A DNA stretch of 64,000 bases from Batillaria attramentaria (GCA_018292915.2 JACVVK020000147.1:186001-250000); one strand, 5' to 3'. Positions 1 to 13,933 are shown, numbered from the stretch's first letter. The notes: a model not told the origin generated them from the sequence alone. Made by a program: numbers and translations.

Positions 1-624
1 CTGAGGAAAAACGACTTACTCTTAACAGCTAAGGACATCACACACTCACATCCACTCCTCTCTCCCGGAACAGAGCGAGGTGGCGTGAGGGGTTGAGGTG
101 GGCTGAGGGGACTGGGGGGATTCGGGTGGGGGAGGGGGGGGGGTAAAAGACACAGGTCTAAATTCATGCGTAAAAACCGAAGCATTCAACGTACGAATGA
201 AACAAAATGCGCACTCTTACTTTCTTGTCTGCCATCTTGCAGCATTCATGAGCGTGCACGGTCCTTCAAGTCCTTGAATATCCCAGAAGACCAGCCAACA
301 ACTCCAGGGAACGATTCACTGACCACCGAGAAAACAAAAACAGCTGTGCACAGTTCCTCGCACTCCAGCATCAACCATACATCATAGTTTCTGTTGATGC
401 CGTGTGTGGAATGTTCGCGTGGAGCTCCATATAATAATTACAGCACACATCTGTCACACCGCCTGCGGGCATAATAACTATGTACAGTCTCGCTTTAGCC
501 CGTGTTTCTTAGTCCACAGCACGGGTTTTTGATAGCACGCAGACCAACTCAGGTTTGAGTTGACATTTTGGGGCTGAAGCATGAGCCGCATACTGAGTGG
601 GCCGTACCTTGCATTTAAAGGTCT

Positions 625-740
625 GTTGGTGTAAAACAAGACATAATGTGCTCAGTGTTGATGTAAAACAAGAGGCCGGATAATGTGATGCTGAGGTAAA
701 ACAAAAGTTAATGTACTGTCGATGTAAAAAATGTTCATTA
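625..740. repeat. Degenerate minisatellite
   Basis: Four loosely spaced copies of a unit containing TGTAAAACAAG or a close variant are separated by 25-40 bases. Each is followed by AT-rich sequence with TAATGT-like words. No coding meaning is seen. Confidence 0.5.
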
Positions 741-884
741 TGTATGTCTGTGCGAGTGACTGCCATAACACAGCACATTATTACAACACAGGCGTGCAAA
801 TTTCCAGTTGGTTAATATGAGTGCTTTTAATCGCAAACAATAAGAAAAACAAAAAAACAAAAAAAAAACGGGCACATCAGACTG

Positions 885-971
885 TTATGATAAGAAAATC
901 AATTTGTGTATGTTATGACAAAAACTGAATCAATTTTCTGTATGTTACGACAAGAAAATCAATTTGCGTAT
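885..971. repeat. Three-copy tandem repeat of about 30 bp
   Basis: Three adjacent copies of a unit that starts TGTTATGA or TGTTACGA, continues with an A-rich AAGAAAATCAATTT-like block and ends near TGTGTA. The middle copy is the most diverged. Confidence 0.6.
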
Positions 972-1757
972 TCATGTCATCACATCATGATCGTGACTTC
1001 ATAAAACTACGCTTGAGTTCCGTCATCAGCAACAGCATATTCACCATCTGCACGTTAAACCCCCAAACACCCACTCACCCACCATCTATATAGATGCCGC
1101 CATAACCTATGCACGGAAGGCTTAATGGCTACATCATTAAAATTTGCCCCTGTTATCTCCAAGCAGCTGACTCAAGCTATTCACTTTTGCCACATGATAA
1201 AGTCACCTGACCTTAATAACTTCTGCACGCCATTTCACTTCAAACTGTTGTGTTAGCCTGACAACTAGTGACAACCCACGAGTATCAGGAGTGCACTGCC
1301 TTACTTCAAGCCCTTTTCTGGAAAGATATCGAAGCAGCCTTGACTTGCTCAAGCCTATATAAAAATAAATTTCTATTTTCACAGACACTGAATGCCAACG
1401 TTTTCATGCGCAAAAGCAGACCTTTAAACAAGCTGTCAAGGGAAACACCAGCTGTTGTAAAGGCAACAAGGACGGTGAAAAAGGGAGTCAGTTTATTGGG
1501 TACACAGGATATCCCGACGCTGCGAAGTAGTATACATTGCACAAAAAAAGCTGGTGAATTAAAATTGCACAGTGTCTGATTGTTTTCAAGTTGAATGGCC
1601 ATTGTCTGTCTTTTCGCTGGCACTTCAGCTCCATGGAACTATATAACTGTCTCTTCCAGCCCATGATTATTTTAGCAGGCTGAAACTTAAGCCGGAGGTG
1701 ACTCGACCCTCCCACTCCCCCCCCCCCCCCACTTCCGCCAGCACCGTCATTTAAATG

Positions 1758-1758
<1 letters not shown>

Positions 1759-1815
<57 letters not shown>
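1759..1815. repeat. (AC)n microsatellite
   Basis: Uninterrupted AC repeat of about 57 bases, preceded by a short poly-C run near 1720. Confidence 0.95.
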
Positions 1816-1816
<1 letters not shown>

Positions 1817-2763
1817 GTCTTTCTGCATAGAAAGCAGTTGACTGCTACCGTTTAATTTTACACTTCAAATGAATGACACCAGCCCGTGTTACACGACTAT
1901 GATTAGCTCTGATCAGTTACAGCTCGTTGTTTTAACGCTACTTTCATACCGAGCAGTGAAGCATCACCAATAGCGCCACAGCCAAAACGCTTCTAATTTT
2001 CCAGTGCGGCGGCCTGTGATCACTGGTACAGTGAAGTGGACAGAACAGCGGTGACCGATGTGGCATATGGCAACCTAACGCTTGGCCTGCCCATCTCTCT
2101 TTTAAACCAAATCAATGGTTGATCAGCCGCTCCCCCATCGCTCTCCGTTAATATCTGTCCAACACCATTCATTTACATCCAACCTCAGTCTATTAATTTG
2201 TTGATACTGTCACGGCTTAACTGAGTGTTGGGCAAGGGTGGTATGGGTAAGTACACGACAGTAAGGTACTATAACGTGGCCAGTATACCGGGGGTGTGTG
2301 TGTGTGGGGGGGGGGGGTCCAAAATATACTGCTGCCCTGTCCTTAAGCTGTGTTTTATGTGTAAACTGGAATCCCTTTTTATCAACAGAAATCAGTGTAC
2401 GTGTAATGCAGATATTTTTAGATACCCTCTTATAGTAGCTTTTCCGATGGGAGTTTGTCATGAATGCGATAAAGCTTTGTGTAATACTGCTCAGCTAAGT
2501 TAACATTTCATTTTCACTGTCTCTTTCAGTGACACATTAATGATTATGTTTTACTATGATAAGGATGTGATCACCACAATGTCTAAGGATAAGTCTGATA
2601 TCATGATACTATTATCTGAATTTACTGTCTTTTCATTGTATAGCAAGCAGCTGGGTTCTGTTAGGCCCCCTCCCGCAGGCAACTCAGTTTCCTCCCGGTG
2701 ACAATAAAATTATTTAAAGACAGCACTGCTGGTCTCAGTTCGTGGAGACTGAGTTCACAACCG

Positions 2764-2952
2764 ATCTAAAGATCACAATACCAAAAGACCATGGGCACTA
2801 CTTCTAAGTTTTTTGCTGAACAGGCCTCTTCGGTGGACACAAACTGTGACTGACTAACACACACATCTAAAGATCACAATACCAAAAGACCATGGGCACT
2901 ACTTCTAAGTTTTTTGCTGAACAAGCCTCTTCGGTGGACACAAACTGTGACT
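2764..2952. repeat. Tandem duplication, period about 101 bp
   Basis: The segment starting ATCTAAAGATCACAATACC at 2764 recurs at 2865. Over about 88 bases the copies differ at one position (CAGGCCTC versus CAAGCCTC). They are separated by a short AC-rich spacer. The near identity points to a recent duplication or an assembly duplication. Confidence 0.9.
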
Positions 2953-3954
2953 AACGCACACAGAGAAAGTGCTACTTTTATTCAGTCGATCATCTAGAGT
3001 TCACCGATAATCGGTCTCCACTGATTATGATTCATGTAGCGCTGTCTCCACTGATTTTCTATTCTCTGTCCCGAAGGTATTATGTAGATATAAACTTGAA
3101 ACTCACTGACTCCATTCTTATGAGCAATTAACGAGTCTGAGTCACAGTCCCAGGAACTGAAGTAGGTTGACTCAGTGTCCGAAAATTTGGGAGTCAATCT
3201 GTCTAGTTTGTTGTCAGCGCCTTCACGCGGCGGGGCTGATTTCGCCAAGCTGGCCCACCCCTTTTGCTCTTTCTTTACTCTTATTTCTGCCTCCCTCGGT
3301 CCATTCACCTGTCTTTTGCTCTCTTAAAATCTCCTCTGGGGGGAGGTCAGTACGCGGGTGTCTGCTGACCCTTGGCCCAGTGAGACATCTGAGGGTCGTT
3401 TCTGAAGGCCGACTTCACTGGATTCCCCCAACCTGGTCTTCAGCATGGCAGGCTTTGTTCGCAGCGCCTTACTGGTGCGGCTGAACACCTGTCATGTCGA
3501 AGACCTTCACAAAGCACCCCTCTCTGGTGCGTTGTTTTCCCAAACCGCCTCACGGTAGGGAGGTTCCGTGTTGGAGCGGTCTATTCTCCAACTACCTCCC
3601 ACGCATGTTGTCTTCATTGGCAACTAAAGAATTTTCCTTCCTACCTCCTCTGTCTATCCCTCACCAGCCCACTCGCCTGTCTCTTTCTCTTTTAAACCTC
3701 ACAAATTTAGCCGCTCTGTCCTTCCTCTCATCTCACATATGATTTCTAAGTTAGCATGAAGGTGCAGCGTCTCCTGCATGTCTTAGGTTTATATTGCCCC
3801 GTAGATCAGTTTGCATCCTTTGTCCAACGTTGCATTTTTGTTTTTTCATGTAGTGCAGACACACTTAGCCGCGAATTAGTCTTTGTGGCTTGCGCGGCGG
3901 TAAGCCTCAAAAACTCACTCACCCTAGTTTGTTGTCCTCTATAAGGCTGACGTC

Positions 3955-4120
3955 ACACGGGAGACGTTTTAGTTCGAACTTGAACATCGAACACGACCGA
4001 ACACGGCGTTCTTCCGTGTTCCTCATGTGTCATACGGACACAGCATACCTTTGCTCTAATGTTCCCGTTCGTCTTCTGAACCGTGTTTGATGTTCGGTCG
4101 GGATAAAACGTCTCCCGTGT
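3955..4120. mobile_element. MITE-like element with about 40-bp inverted ends
   Basis: The left end begins ACACGGGAGACGTTTTA and the right end closes with its exact reverse complement, TAAAACGTCTCCCGTGT. The inverted similarity continues for about 40 bases into GAACATCGAACACG-like sequence. The 166-bp body has no coding capacity. I could not identify a convincing target-site duplication, so the transposase family is open. Confidence 0.7.
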
Positions 4121-4682
4121 CCAGAGTCTTATCTATTTCGCTAACCGGAGCTGGCAGTCTTTCACTATTACAGTTACAAAGCTGACCCTTCGACTGGGAA
4201 GAAATGCAATCATTTTCATTCTACCTCCAGCCAGTATACAACCCGCCTACGACCAATCCGGCCAAACGAAAACCATCTCACATAGCATTAGGTGCTTGAA
4301 CCGACTTCTTTCATGCCGAAAACAAGCAGCTATACTGGCCTTAAACTCGCTGTTTCGCAATACAATGGAGGCTTAAAGCCATCCAATATCTTTCGTCCAC
4401 AAAGCTTAAGCCCTTGAAATAATGGCAGCAACAAAAGGTCTCGCCGACACAGCACGGGATCAATGTCTTTCACAAATTAAACTACGAGCGAGTAAACTAC
4501 ACTTGAGTACAACTAGAGTAGGATAAGGTTCTAAGTCCTCCGGAGATCCAACCCACAAACGTGGAGAAACACCACTAGTGTTGGGGCAAAATCAGTAACC
4601 CCATCAAAAAAAAACAAAAAACCTTAAAAACCAAAGAAAGTAACGAGTAATAAGTGAGGGATCGAAAGTTTTCTAGCAAGAA

Positions 4683-4697
4683 GTGTGTGCGCGCGCG

Positions 4698-4777
<80 letters not shown>
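4683..4777. repeat. Compound (GC)n(AC)n microsatellite
   Basis: A GTGTGCGCGCGC block of about 25 bases runs directly into about 70 bases of AC repeat. Alternating purine-pyrimidine sequence of this kind can adopt Z-DNA. Confidence 0.95.
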
Positions 4778-4778
<1 letters not shown>

Positions 4779-6269
4779 CTGATGACTAGCTGAAGGATTT
4801 ATAAGAAATGAAAAGATAAATCACTGACATACTGATCATCATCAGATCAATCATAAAAATTCATATATTCATGAATAATGTAAAAGCGTAAATACCTATC
4901 ATATGACACGTATTAGATCTTTGGTGATAACACATGAAATTCCACTGTGTAGAGTGTGTATGTGTGTCAAATACCAGTACTCTTTGATAATTATTACTAT
5001 TATATGCATACATATTATCATTATTATTATTATAATGCAGACTTTCTGCTGTCACAACAATATCTGCTAAATCAATTCTGCATATCAAGCTGACTACATG
5101 AAAGCAATTTATCACCAGGAAGGACACGATCACGATTCACCATTTAACTACATATGGTACTGATAAGCTTGTGGACACTCCCTATAATTTGACAGAATGC
5201 TCTCACACAGTTTTGCAACAGCTGGTGTAAGATCAGTCCTGGCATTTGCGCTAGCAAAGTGAATACTGTGGAACATGCGCGTCGATATCATCTACTGTTA
5301 AAGTAAAACTAAAAGCAGGCTGGTTTACATAGTAATATCTGATGGGGCAATAATATCTGCGTGTCACACATCACACACTTGAATCAGACTAAATTAAAAT
5401 TAGACGAGTATCACCAGAGATGTTAATTCCTGTCACAAAAGAAGTAAAAAAAAAAAAAAAAAAGTTCATTACTGATAATCAATGTTGGAAAACACCAGAC
5501 AGCAGTCTATTGTCTGTTTTGTCTGAAACAGACGGCATAAAATCAATACTGTGTCTGCATGCTATTCATTTTGTTTAGATTATGGGCTTCAACAGACCAA
5601 CTGGCCAGTATCAAATGTGTGTGTGTGTGTGTTTGTGGTGTAAATGTACAAGTAGACCATGTGCGGACAGACTAAAATACCACCACGGCTGTAATACATG
5701 TACCATGGGCAATTACGCGCACCAGAAATGTTAATACAGTGTAATACTACGCTGTGCTGTAACTTGTTCTCCAGGGGGTGACAGCCTCATCACAACCCAG
5801 CCCCACTGCACAAAAGGGGGAAGGGGGACCCGGCAGTAAACTAGCCGGACTAGTCGCGGGATAGCCACTGGCCTGCACGTAACAGTGATACCAAGAGACC
5901 TTTCTGGCAGCCCTTATTCAGAACTTCACGCCCCTGGCCCGTGTGTACAACTCGAAGAAAATTTAACCCTTGAGCTAGTTTACTTCGAGGTTAGACTCTA
6001 TCCCGGGGCTAACATCCCTAACCTCGACTTCTACATGCGGAGCCTGGAAAACTGCAGTGAACTTGCTTCATCAAAGCGTGCGTGGCGGACAGCCCCTTGC
6101 TGTTCCTATGCCACAAGGAATGTTTTGTTTGTCCGCCAGCTCAGTGTCCGCCAGATATCCACGGTATCTGTTCAAGTACATGTACAAGTTCTGTGAAAAC
6201 TTGTGGGGGGTCACGGTTTTGAACAGAAATGGTGTGCACATTTACTCAGTCTAAAACACTGCTGTCACT

Positions 6270-6595
6270 TGCAATATCACAGCACTGCCCCAGTTTAAAT
6301 CTCATCTGAAGGCCTTCTCTTCCGTCAAGCTTTTGAGTCACTAGTGTTAATTCAATTCTGCTGAGTCTGTTTATGTGTACCATGAGTTGTTGGATGTCAC
6401 TGCACCTGCCGAATTGGATGTTAAGGAGTGTTTGCAAATAGTCTCTGTGTGTGTGTGTGTCAGTGTGTGTGTGTGTGTGCACATGTGTGTGTGTGTGTGT
6501 GTGTGTCAGTGTGCGCGCGCGCGCGTGCTTTAAGAGTCTTTGCAATCATGTACTTGGAGAGCAGCGCTCTATAAAAAAAACTGTGTATAATTATT
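6270..6595 (+). repeat. Dispersed repeat with internal TG tract, copy 1
   Basis: Aligns by eye with 18195-18475. Both run from TTTAAATC(T/C)CATCTGAAG through GAGTCTGT and AATTGGATGTTA, then a variable TG tract, then CTTGGAGAGCAGCGCTCTATAAAA and an AT-rich end. Read in frame, the start resembles the [10 protein letters not shown] string seen near the C-terminus of some LINE reverse transcriptases, so this may be a LINE 3' end. That last point is an inference. Confidence 0.7.
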
Positions 6596-9312
6596 TATTA
6601 AAAACAGCAACAACTACAACATTTTTTTTTTAACTGCGAGACACCAGGCGGCCTTTAAACCAACGTACATAATTATCTGGCATTCATTCTATAACATTTT
6701 TTTTTGTCGCGCATGGCAGGAATCCCGGCCTTTTACGCTAAATACGCTCTGGCTGTGTCAGCATTCTGAGCGCCCAGATCAGTTTATGTTTAAGACAACA
6801 GCTGTCGAAAGGAGAGAAATTTTACAAGGTGAACAACACACCCAGTAATGACAGGCAAGGCTGCCTGGCCACCCAGCAAGAGAACAGCCAAGTATTGATC
6901 GGACTGAGGATTCCCGAGGGAAACTCTAGTATGCCAGGTCTCGCACTCCTACACTCCCAATTGACAGTGCATGCAGTATATGGCGCTTCCAGCAACCGAT
7001 CAGCGAGGGTAAACATATCCTGTACCCGTCTTGTATGCACGAAGTGCGTGGGTATATTTTCACTGGCTAATGTGCAAAGACAGTAAGAAGAAAAGAGCAT
7101 GAGAGAATTTACAATTGGCCGGCATGACAGTTCTACAGAAACCTGACGCTAGGGAAACCAGTGGTGACTGTTCGAGTTCATGCACGCTTAAGACATTACT
7201 TAAGACATTACTAGCAAAACACGGCTGAGGCAGTTTAGGAATCTGCACACCTGAAATCGTGCCACTGCTGCAATACTATTACATTGATTCATCCCATGCA
7301 TCTTCCCTCAATGATACCTCTTCAAATTTCAAATTTCTTTAAATTTCATGAAGCAAACAGTCATGACCAAGGCCTATAATTTGTTCAACCTGATATCTAT
7401 GACATATATATATATGAGTCGACGTCACAATGTGCTCTCGGCTACACCATGCTTCTTTCAGCTTCTGTGACTAATTACAGAATCTTTACATTGGAGTACT
7501 TTTTGTTGATTCTGAAAGTGTTGTATAAATAAAGATAAAAAAGCGAGAAAAACATAGAATACATAATATGTATGGTCTGCTTATAGCACAGAAGCACGCT
7601 ACGCAATACAGTGACCATGTGGAACAGGCACCATATTTTTCTGTTGACCCTTCAACAACGTGAGTTTAATGTAGTACACTATGTGACCTCATCCTGAAAT
7701 GAAACACACATATTTCTAACAGTCAGCCTTTGTTCACAGTTAATAACAGCTGTGACAGTGTGCTATTTTCTGTGTCCCATTCACAGTTGAAACAATAAAG
7801 TCATCACAAAACTGACACTGAGGGTACAAATTAATTAAAAACAGGAGGGGGGAGGGTGGTGGGGCGGAGGGGACAATTGGGTAGGGATGGGGGAAAAAGT
7901 ACAGTATTAACTAACCATTTATCACATGGCCTACAGTGTTATGGCACCCAGTAAATGGTAGTTTGGTAGCAAGAAGCTGGATGTCTAACACCCTTACTTA
8001 AGAATCAAGATATGACTTTCTAACTCACTAAGTACCATTTTACAAACTTGCATGAAGACATTTCAAAGTGAAGTACACCAGGGCGAGCACCATGTTGCTT
8101 TAAGCAGGCTATTTTCCAGTTTTTCCACGCCAATTTCTCCGCCATGCTTTTTGTAATCTGGTTCAGATGAGCATGTATATAAGGTTTTACTTGTGCTCTC
8201 TTTCAACATAATACTGTTTACTGCTGGACAGTGATCCAGCTTCAATGAATAAAAATGTTTAAACCAAACAGGCTATTTCCATGTCTGCTAAGCCAACTTA
8301 TACAACAGTTTCATTTGTGGATTTGCCTGTATGATTATCACTGTATGCTCAAACTGTTATTTTGATGAGTAGTAAAGCTCTTAATGAGCTACAATCTTGC
8401 GCGAGCAGTGGGACATTCAAATTCTATGACTGTTGATGATACAACAGTCTTGCTCAGTATACTAGCTTCATTAGCGAGTACGCTTCTGTTGGCTCAGTGC
8501 CAGCATTTGAGATGCTGTCACTGTGCGGGTGTTTCAGTGGTGTGATGCTAGACACCACGCAAACAGCTCAGAATGATTTGTGAACATAACAATCATAGAG
8601 ATTGCCCATTTAAACCAAAATTTTTGTTGGACCAAACCTCACTACACCAGGCACAAAAAAGATACCAGGCTTCTTCAACATATGTGACCATTCTTAAAAA
8701 AGGGACCAAAAGCCAAAGATATGTATATCTACTGGTTATGCAGTTTAATTCAATATAAGAATGAAAGCTGTACTACTAAAATTGACAGAGATATCAGCAG
8801 TTGAAGTTGGCTACTCACAAGGCAGCCATACTGACCCCGGGCACTCTTTTCGCCTGTAGCGGCGTTCGGCCTAGCGCGACTTACAGTCCCTTTCGCGAGA
8901 ACGGGTCACATACAGCTCTGGTGCGTGACCAGACAGCATGGCAACAAGTGTGCACATTTCCGCACTCTGCGAGAGAGCAGGTTTACCAGAAGTGGCAGGC
9001 AGAATGGAAACCAGTTAAACTGCATGCATAGGTAAACAGGCTGGAGTTGGAGTATTTGAACTGTTAGAGGAGAACAAGAAATTTAAAGGGGACACATACA
9101 GCCAATGTATCATAGGGATTCATTGTGAACAAAATTAATGTTGTCCAAAACCACAAACTTTTGTTGTTGTTGCAATTTTGAGCATGCAGTAACATTGTTA
9201 GAGCACCACCATGAAGTTATATTCATGGGCCTTCTCCTTGGGCTCTGCATACTAAATCAGCAGAGTGAATGGTCTCCCTTAGGCTTTTTTTCTGTTTAGA
9301 TATATACTACTA

Positions 9313-9402
9313 GAAATAGCAACGGCAGGTATGAAAATTGACTGTTTCACGTTAACTACCTCTACCGTTGAAAAATAAAGTTTTCTTGATTCTTGATTCT
9401 GT
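9313..9402 (+). repeat. LINE-like 3' end with CAACGG/CCGTTG hairpin, copy 1
   Basis: Shares AGCAACGGCA, then CCGTTGAAAAATAAAGT, then a short tandem tail with 60547-60625. The tail here is two copies of TTGATTC. The paired CAACGG and CCGTTG segments can fold into a hairpin just before the terminal repeats, as in the 3' ends of several non-LTR elements. Confidence 0.65.
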
Positions 9403-9829
9403 GGTGCGAAAAAGACTTTTGTCTATACACTTTCTTCACCCAAACCACTGCACAAATTTCAAAATTACTTTTGCTGGCTGGTCCAGATGATTCATTAACC
9501 TCATGTACCCTCCAAACTCAGGAATTAAAAAAAAAAAAAGAAAAAAAAAAGAGAGCAATCAAGCTGCACCTACCTGACTGTGTCCCAAGATGTACGTATT
9601 CTCGCTGGCCATTTTCCTGTCCTGTAGTCTTAACCAGTCAAACTTGGCAATTATGTTGCTACCCCTGTGGCTGGCGTTTCCTCACACAAAAAAGATGTCA
9701 GAACAGATGGCGATTGTGGTTAGGGTGCTACCCATCTCATATTTGCACTGCAGGCAGCAGTTCCTTGTGCGTTCCTTCCTTGTGTTCCTTGAATCCTGTG
9801 CTGTAAAAGAAACAAAAAAAATATTCATA

Positions 9830-10295
9830 GTGTGACCTACAGTATTACCGCACCCAAAAATGTAAATTTATACACTACCATTATGACTACTTCATCTGAA
9901 AGTCTCAATGCTTTTGTCAGGGTTACCACTATGGAAAACATTTCATTGAATGCTAATAATCCACGCATCAGTCATTTTGGGACAGAATATAGCAACTGAA
10001 ACCATTGTACATGTTGTAACTCAGGTCAGCATATACGTTGTTCTATGCATAACGCATACAACGGACTGAAGCCCAACTAAACAGCTCTAATTGGTGGCCA
10101 TTTTTAGCGATTTCGTAGATCGACATGTAGTGCACGTATGGAAGTGTTAGGCCAAAGTCAGTCATAATTATTTCTCCACGATTAGAAGCTGTGAAGTCAC
10201 AAAAAATGATCACAATGGCCAAAATCTCATTTGGCAAACAGCATTATGGCTTGTCTGCAGCAGTTTTCCCCTCAGAACTCAAAATACAGAGACTT
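9830..10295 (+). repeat. Four-copy dispersed repeat, copy 1
   Basis: Shares ordered blocks with 43850-44335, 52960-53605 and 62480-62705. The blocks include AAAGTCTCAAT, GGAAAACATTTCAT, a TATT(A/T)GAAG block, GAAGTCACG(A)AAA, CACAATGGCCAA and GGC(A/G)AACAGC. Copies differ by perhaps a quarter of positions, so the family is old. No protein or tRNA-like head was seen. Confidence 0.7.
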
Positions 10296-11637
10296 TAAAA
10301 GGTCTAAAATTACCTATGTGAAATGGCATGTAACGACACATTCACCGATAAATTTTATGGCATTAGTGTATCGTTTCTCAACTGCTGCTCAGGTTCAACA
10401 CATTTAAAATGTTATGCCATGGCTAAAATGTTTCAAGAATATTACACTATCCACTAAAATCATGCACACCTATCTGACCAAGCAACCCTCTTGACTTTAG
10501 CAATTCAGTTACATGAAGGGTCTGATGCTGGTCAAACAGATAAAGATCTGCTTCATCAGTATGCCCTGAGGAGAAAGTCCTGCATCTGTTTGGGGTACTT
10601 TTTCACAACTGAACGGATAACTAAAGGCCAGTTTAGAGCAAGAAATATTAGTGACATTGAGGATGTCAGCTGCCTAAGAGTAAAGCCTAATGCCCAGAAA
10701 AAGATCAATGGCAAGTGTGAAACTGTGCTAACAGCTAGTAGTAATGCAAGCAGAGAAACGTAAGCATAGATCTACCAGTCAACACGCGCCGTCGCACAGC
10801 AGTAGTAGCACTAGCAGCGCTGCGTCTAATCAAGGTGACGCTGTTGGGGACAGTCACTTTCTAAACAGATGATGTGAAAGACAGCCAGCCACTATCCCTG
10901 AACCAGCGAAGAGGCAGACACACAGGCAGCAGCTAGTCTTCAGCAGACGGCATTGGCTAGGAGCGATGATCGCGACTGTGCCAGCGTGCAGACTAGGAAC
11001 GGGAGAGTCCGGTCACCTGCTATGAACAGGCAGCCTGCAGTCATCTCTGTCTCCCAGTCCCCCCCCCCCCCCCCACTTCACTCGGCTCAGACAGAGGTCT
11101 GCAAACGCTAGGCGCACGGTGCAGGCATAGAACAGAAGTAGATGAATACTGAATCAGTAATGATGAAATCCATATTCTCGCCCACGAGCCCGTGGCCCTA
11201 ACTTGCCTGAGGAAAGAGATTTTCAGTGCTGCCAGCCGGTGGCTTGGAAATCAATGGTCCCAGCTAGGTTACCCCCCACCCCTCCCTAACCATCCCACTC
11301 CTAAAGATACCCTCCCCAACACCCACCCCACGGCGACCTGCCTATCCTTCCCCTTCTCCAATTTTTATGTCTATAGATATGTCAAGATATGTAAACGTTC
11401 AATATATATACCTGACAAAAATGTTTGCTGATTTTGACTAGAACATAAAAGCGAGAAAATGATATGAAGGTATTAAATGCTCTAAGTGTGACATTAATAT
11501 ACTGTTTATGTTTAAAGCAAAAGTAATTTGAATCCACATCACTATCATAGACCATTATACATAAAGACATGCATAATCTGATAAAGAAAAAGCAGTATTT
11601 TAACTTGTGTTCAAGTTCTTACCCCATGAGTGTGTGT

Positions 11638-11694
11638 CAGTGTGTGTGTGTGTGTGTGTGTGTGTGCCAGTGTGTGTGTGTGTGTGTGTGTACA
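11638..11694. repeat. (GT)n microsatellite
   Basis: Two GT blocks separated by CCAGTG, total about 55 bases. Confidence 0.9.
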
Positions 11695-11889
11695 CACATC
11701 TGTATATGTATTTTTAATCTTGAAAGTCAACACTGGAAGCCACAGGGCCAGGGCAATGCTACCATGACAATGAAATGTCCAAAGTGCCTTGGTTTTTTTT
11801 TTTCCCTCTCACATTTTACATTTTCGTGAGTTTTTTCTTTTTTTTTCAGCTCAGACAGGAAACTGCAGACCAAGCTGCTACCCAATTTC

Positions 11890-12046
11890 TGACTGGATGA
11901 CAGCATATTGGTCACAGTAAAAACAGTGAATAATATTACTACATATTCATTTTTTGCACGTGCAGGCGTAAAATATTACGTTGTTGCTGGTTTGAGCTTA
12001 ACGTCCTATGGCTTGTCAGCCCTTCAGCCCTTTCTGGCTATTGTGT
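11890..12046 (+). repeat. Dispersed repeat, inverted partner of 16200-16350
   Basis: The segment from CTGGATGACA through CAGCATATTGGTCACAG, GCACGTGCAGGCGTA and TATGGCTTGTCAGCCCTTCA recurs in reverse orientation in SCAP intron 2, with only scattered differences over about 140 bases. Confidence 0.85.
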
Positions 12047-12921
12047 CTGACCAGTCCGTCAACTCATTAACGCCAAACAAACTGCATTTCCACCCAGAGC
12101 AAGAGACAATCAGCATACGTCAGCACCCAGACACAATGGCCACCTCCAACAACCTGTTAAGGCAGTTATGCCCAGCCACCAACAGTTTAACGCCCTGCAT
12201 CACCGGCAAGGCATGAAGCCATTGCTGATCATTATTGTGGGTGCCAGCAGACTAGAAAAGGCTGCAACAGTGGGCTGGAGCCATCAGCCGGTACCCACAC
12301 TGGTCCCCTGGCACAGGTTCCGGCGCGGAGTCAATCAATAAAATGGCGGGCGGAGGTGGCCAGGCGGAAATAGGCTGGGGACGCTGGCAGATGCCGGAAA
12401 CTCGCTGCATGAGATGGCTCCTGAGCTCTTTCACTGACTGATGGTAGACATCCACACATTATGTTGTTACCACAGTTCGCATCAAACTTGTAATACGTTC
12501 AGCCTGAACATTACCACTACATGTAGATGAAAACGCCATCATCAGCATATTTTTTTTATATTTTTACAGTTTTATTTAAAGAAATGCGCCATACAAATAC
12601 CATTTATTATTATTATTATGATTAATATTGCACTCTGACATGAATATATAAATCTGAGAGCTCAATCCGCAGCATACGCAATTTGTCCTTTCATAACCTG
12701 AAAGAACTGTCCTTACTGGGATTAAACTCTGTAAAATTACTATCACTTGGCAATGTACTGATAATGTTCTACTCACTGCATTCATACTTCCTGGGGGAAA
12801 AACAAAGTTCAGATTCTATTCTGTTCATGAAACTAACAGCCTGGCAAAATAAATTTAAATTGCAAACCAATTTGCCCCAGGTTAACACCAACAAAAAAAC
12901 ATTTTGAATTCAGAAAATCAA

Positions 12922-12956
<35 letters not shown>

Positions 12957-13933
12957 CTGTATCACCTGACATAGCTTTTGCACACACCCGTATCACCTGA
13001 CATAACTTTTGCTCACATATTTTGAAGAGTTTGCTCCCTCTTGCTCTAGGAGCATGCACTTCTCATCCAAAAACTTGGCCCACAAACCTAATCTGGAGGG
13101 GGGGGGGGAGGGGGGCATCCACAAATGTAAAGAGTTCTACAAGAGGTAGGTGGAGGCTACAGGAGAGAAAAATATCCTTCAAAAATCATAGGAATCCACC
13201 TGAGCACTTTCCAGTTGCCAGACAGGCCACATCCAGCTCATTTGACGTCCTTGACTGTAGTGGGGTGGGGGTGGGGGGAATTCAGTTCATGGATATTCCC
13301 AATTCACATGAACGTGAGAAAAAGCTAACCTCAACACCTTTTGTCCACGAGGCAGTTTAATTATCTGTAAAATCTTGCACACATTATCATATGTATATCT
13401 TTTGGCAAGCATTCTAATGCCAAAATCGACTCATGAGATTTTGCTGAGAGCCAAATGACGTTAATTTTTCTTTGAATTTCAAAATGATACGGACTGTTAT
13501 ACAATTAATCTATACAGGTCTAGACTGATACATGTATATTTTTTAAATTCAAATGAAAATGATTTATCTTTGGGGGGGGGGGGGGGGGGGGGCTCTTCAC
13601 TGTGTGGCTTTGAGTGTGTGTATACAATGTAGCTTGGAAGGCACAAACTAACCCCTCTGAACAGCAGATGACCACTTTGTGCACACAAAACTAGTCAGGA
13701 TGTCTACAGTGGTTTAACTTAAGTATAAACTTCCTCTCCACTCAGGTGCCATATACATGTTTGTCAGACGGGTGCCTGCTAATCTTAAAATTTGACTTTT
13801 GCACCTTGTATTGTACCATTGTTTTTCGGCTACTACTGTCTATGGATGGTGGTTGTCTCTATGCTATAACAAAACAAAAAGGCTGATCAGTGTTCACATC
13901 CTAAACTATGTGAGTCGAGCCACTGCTCGTGGA

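Noticed and set aside
10491..10763. 90-codon open frame on the plus strand
   Set aside because: No recognised domain, no splice partners and no upstream promoter signal; its length is expected by chance in this base composition.
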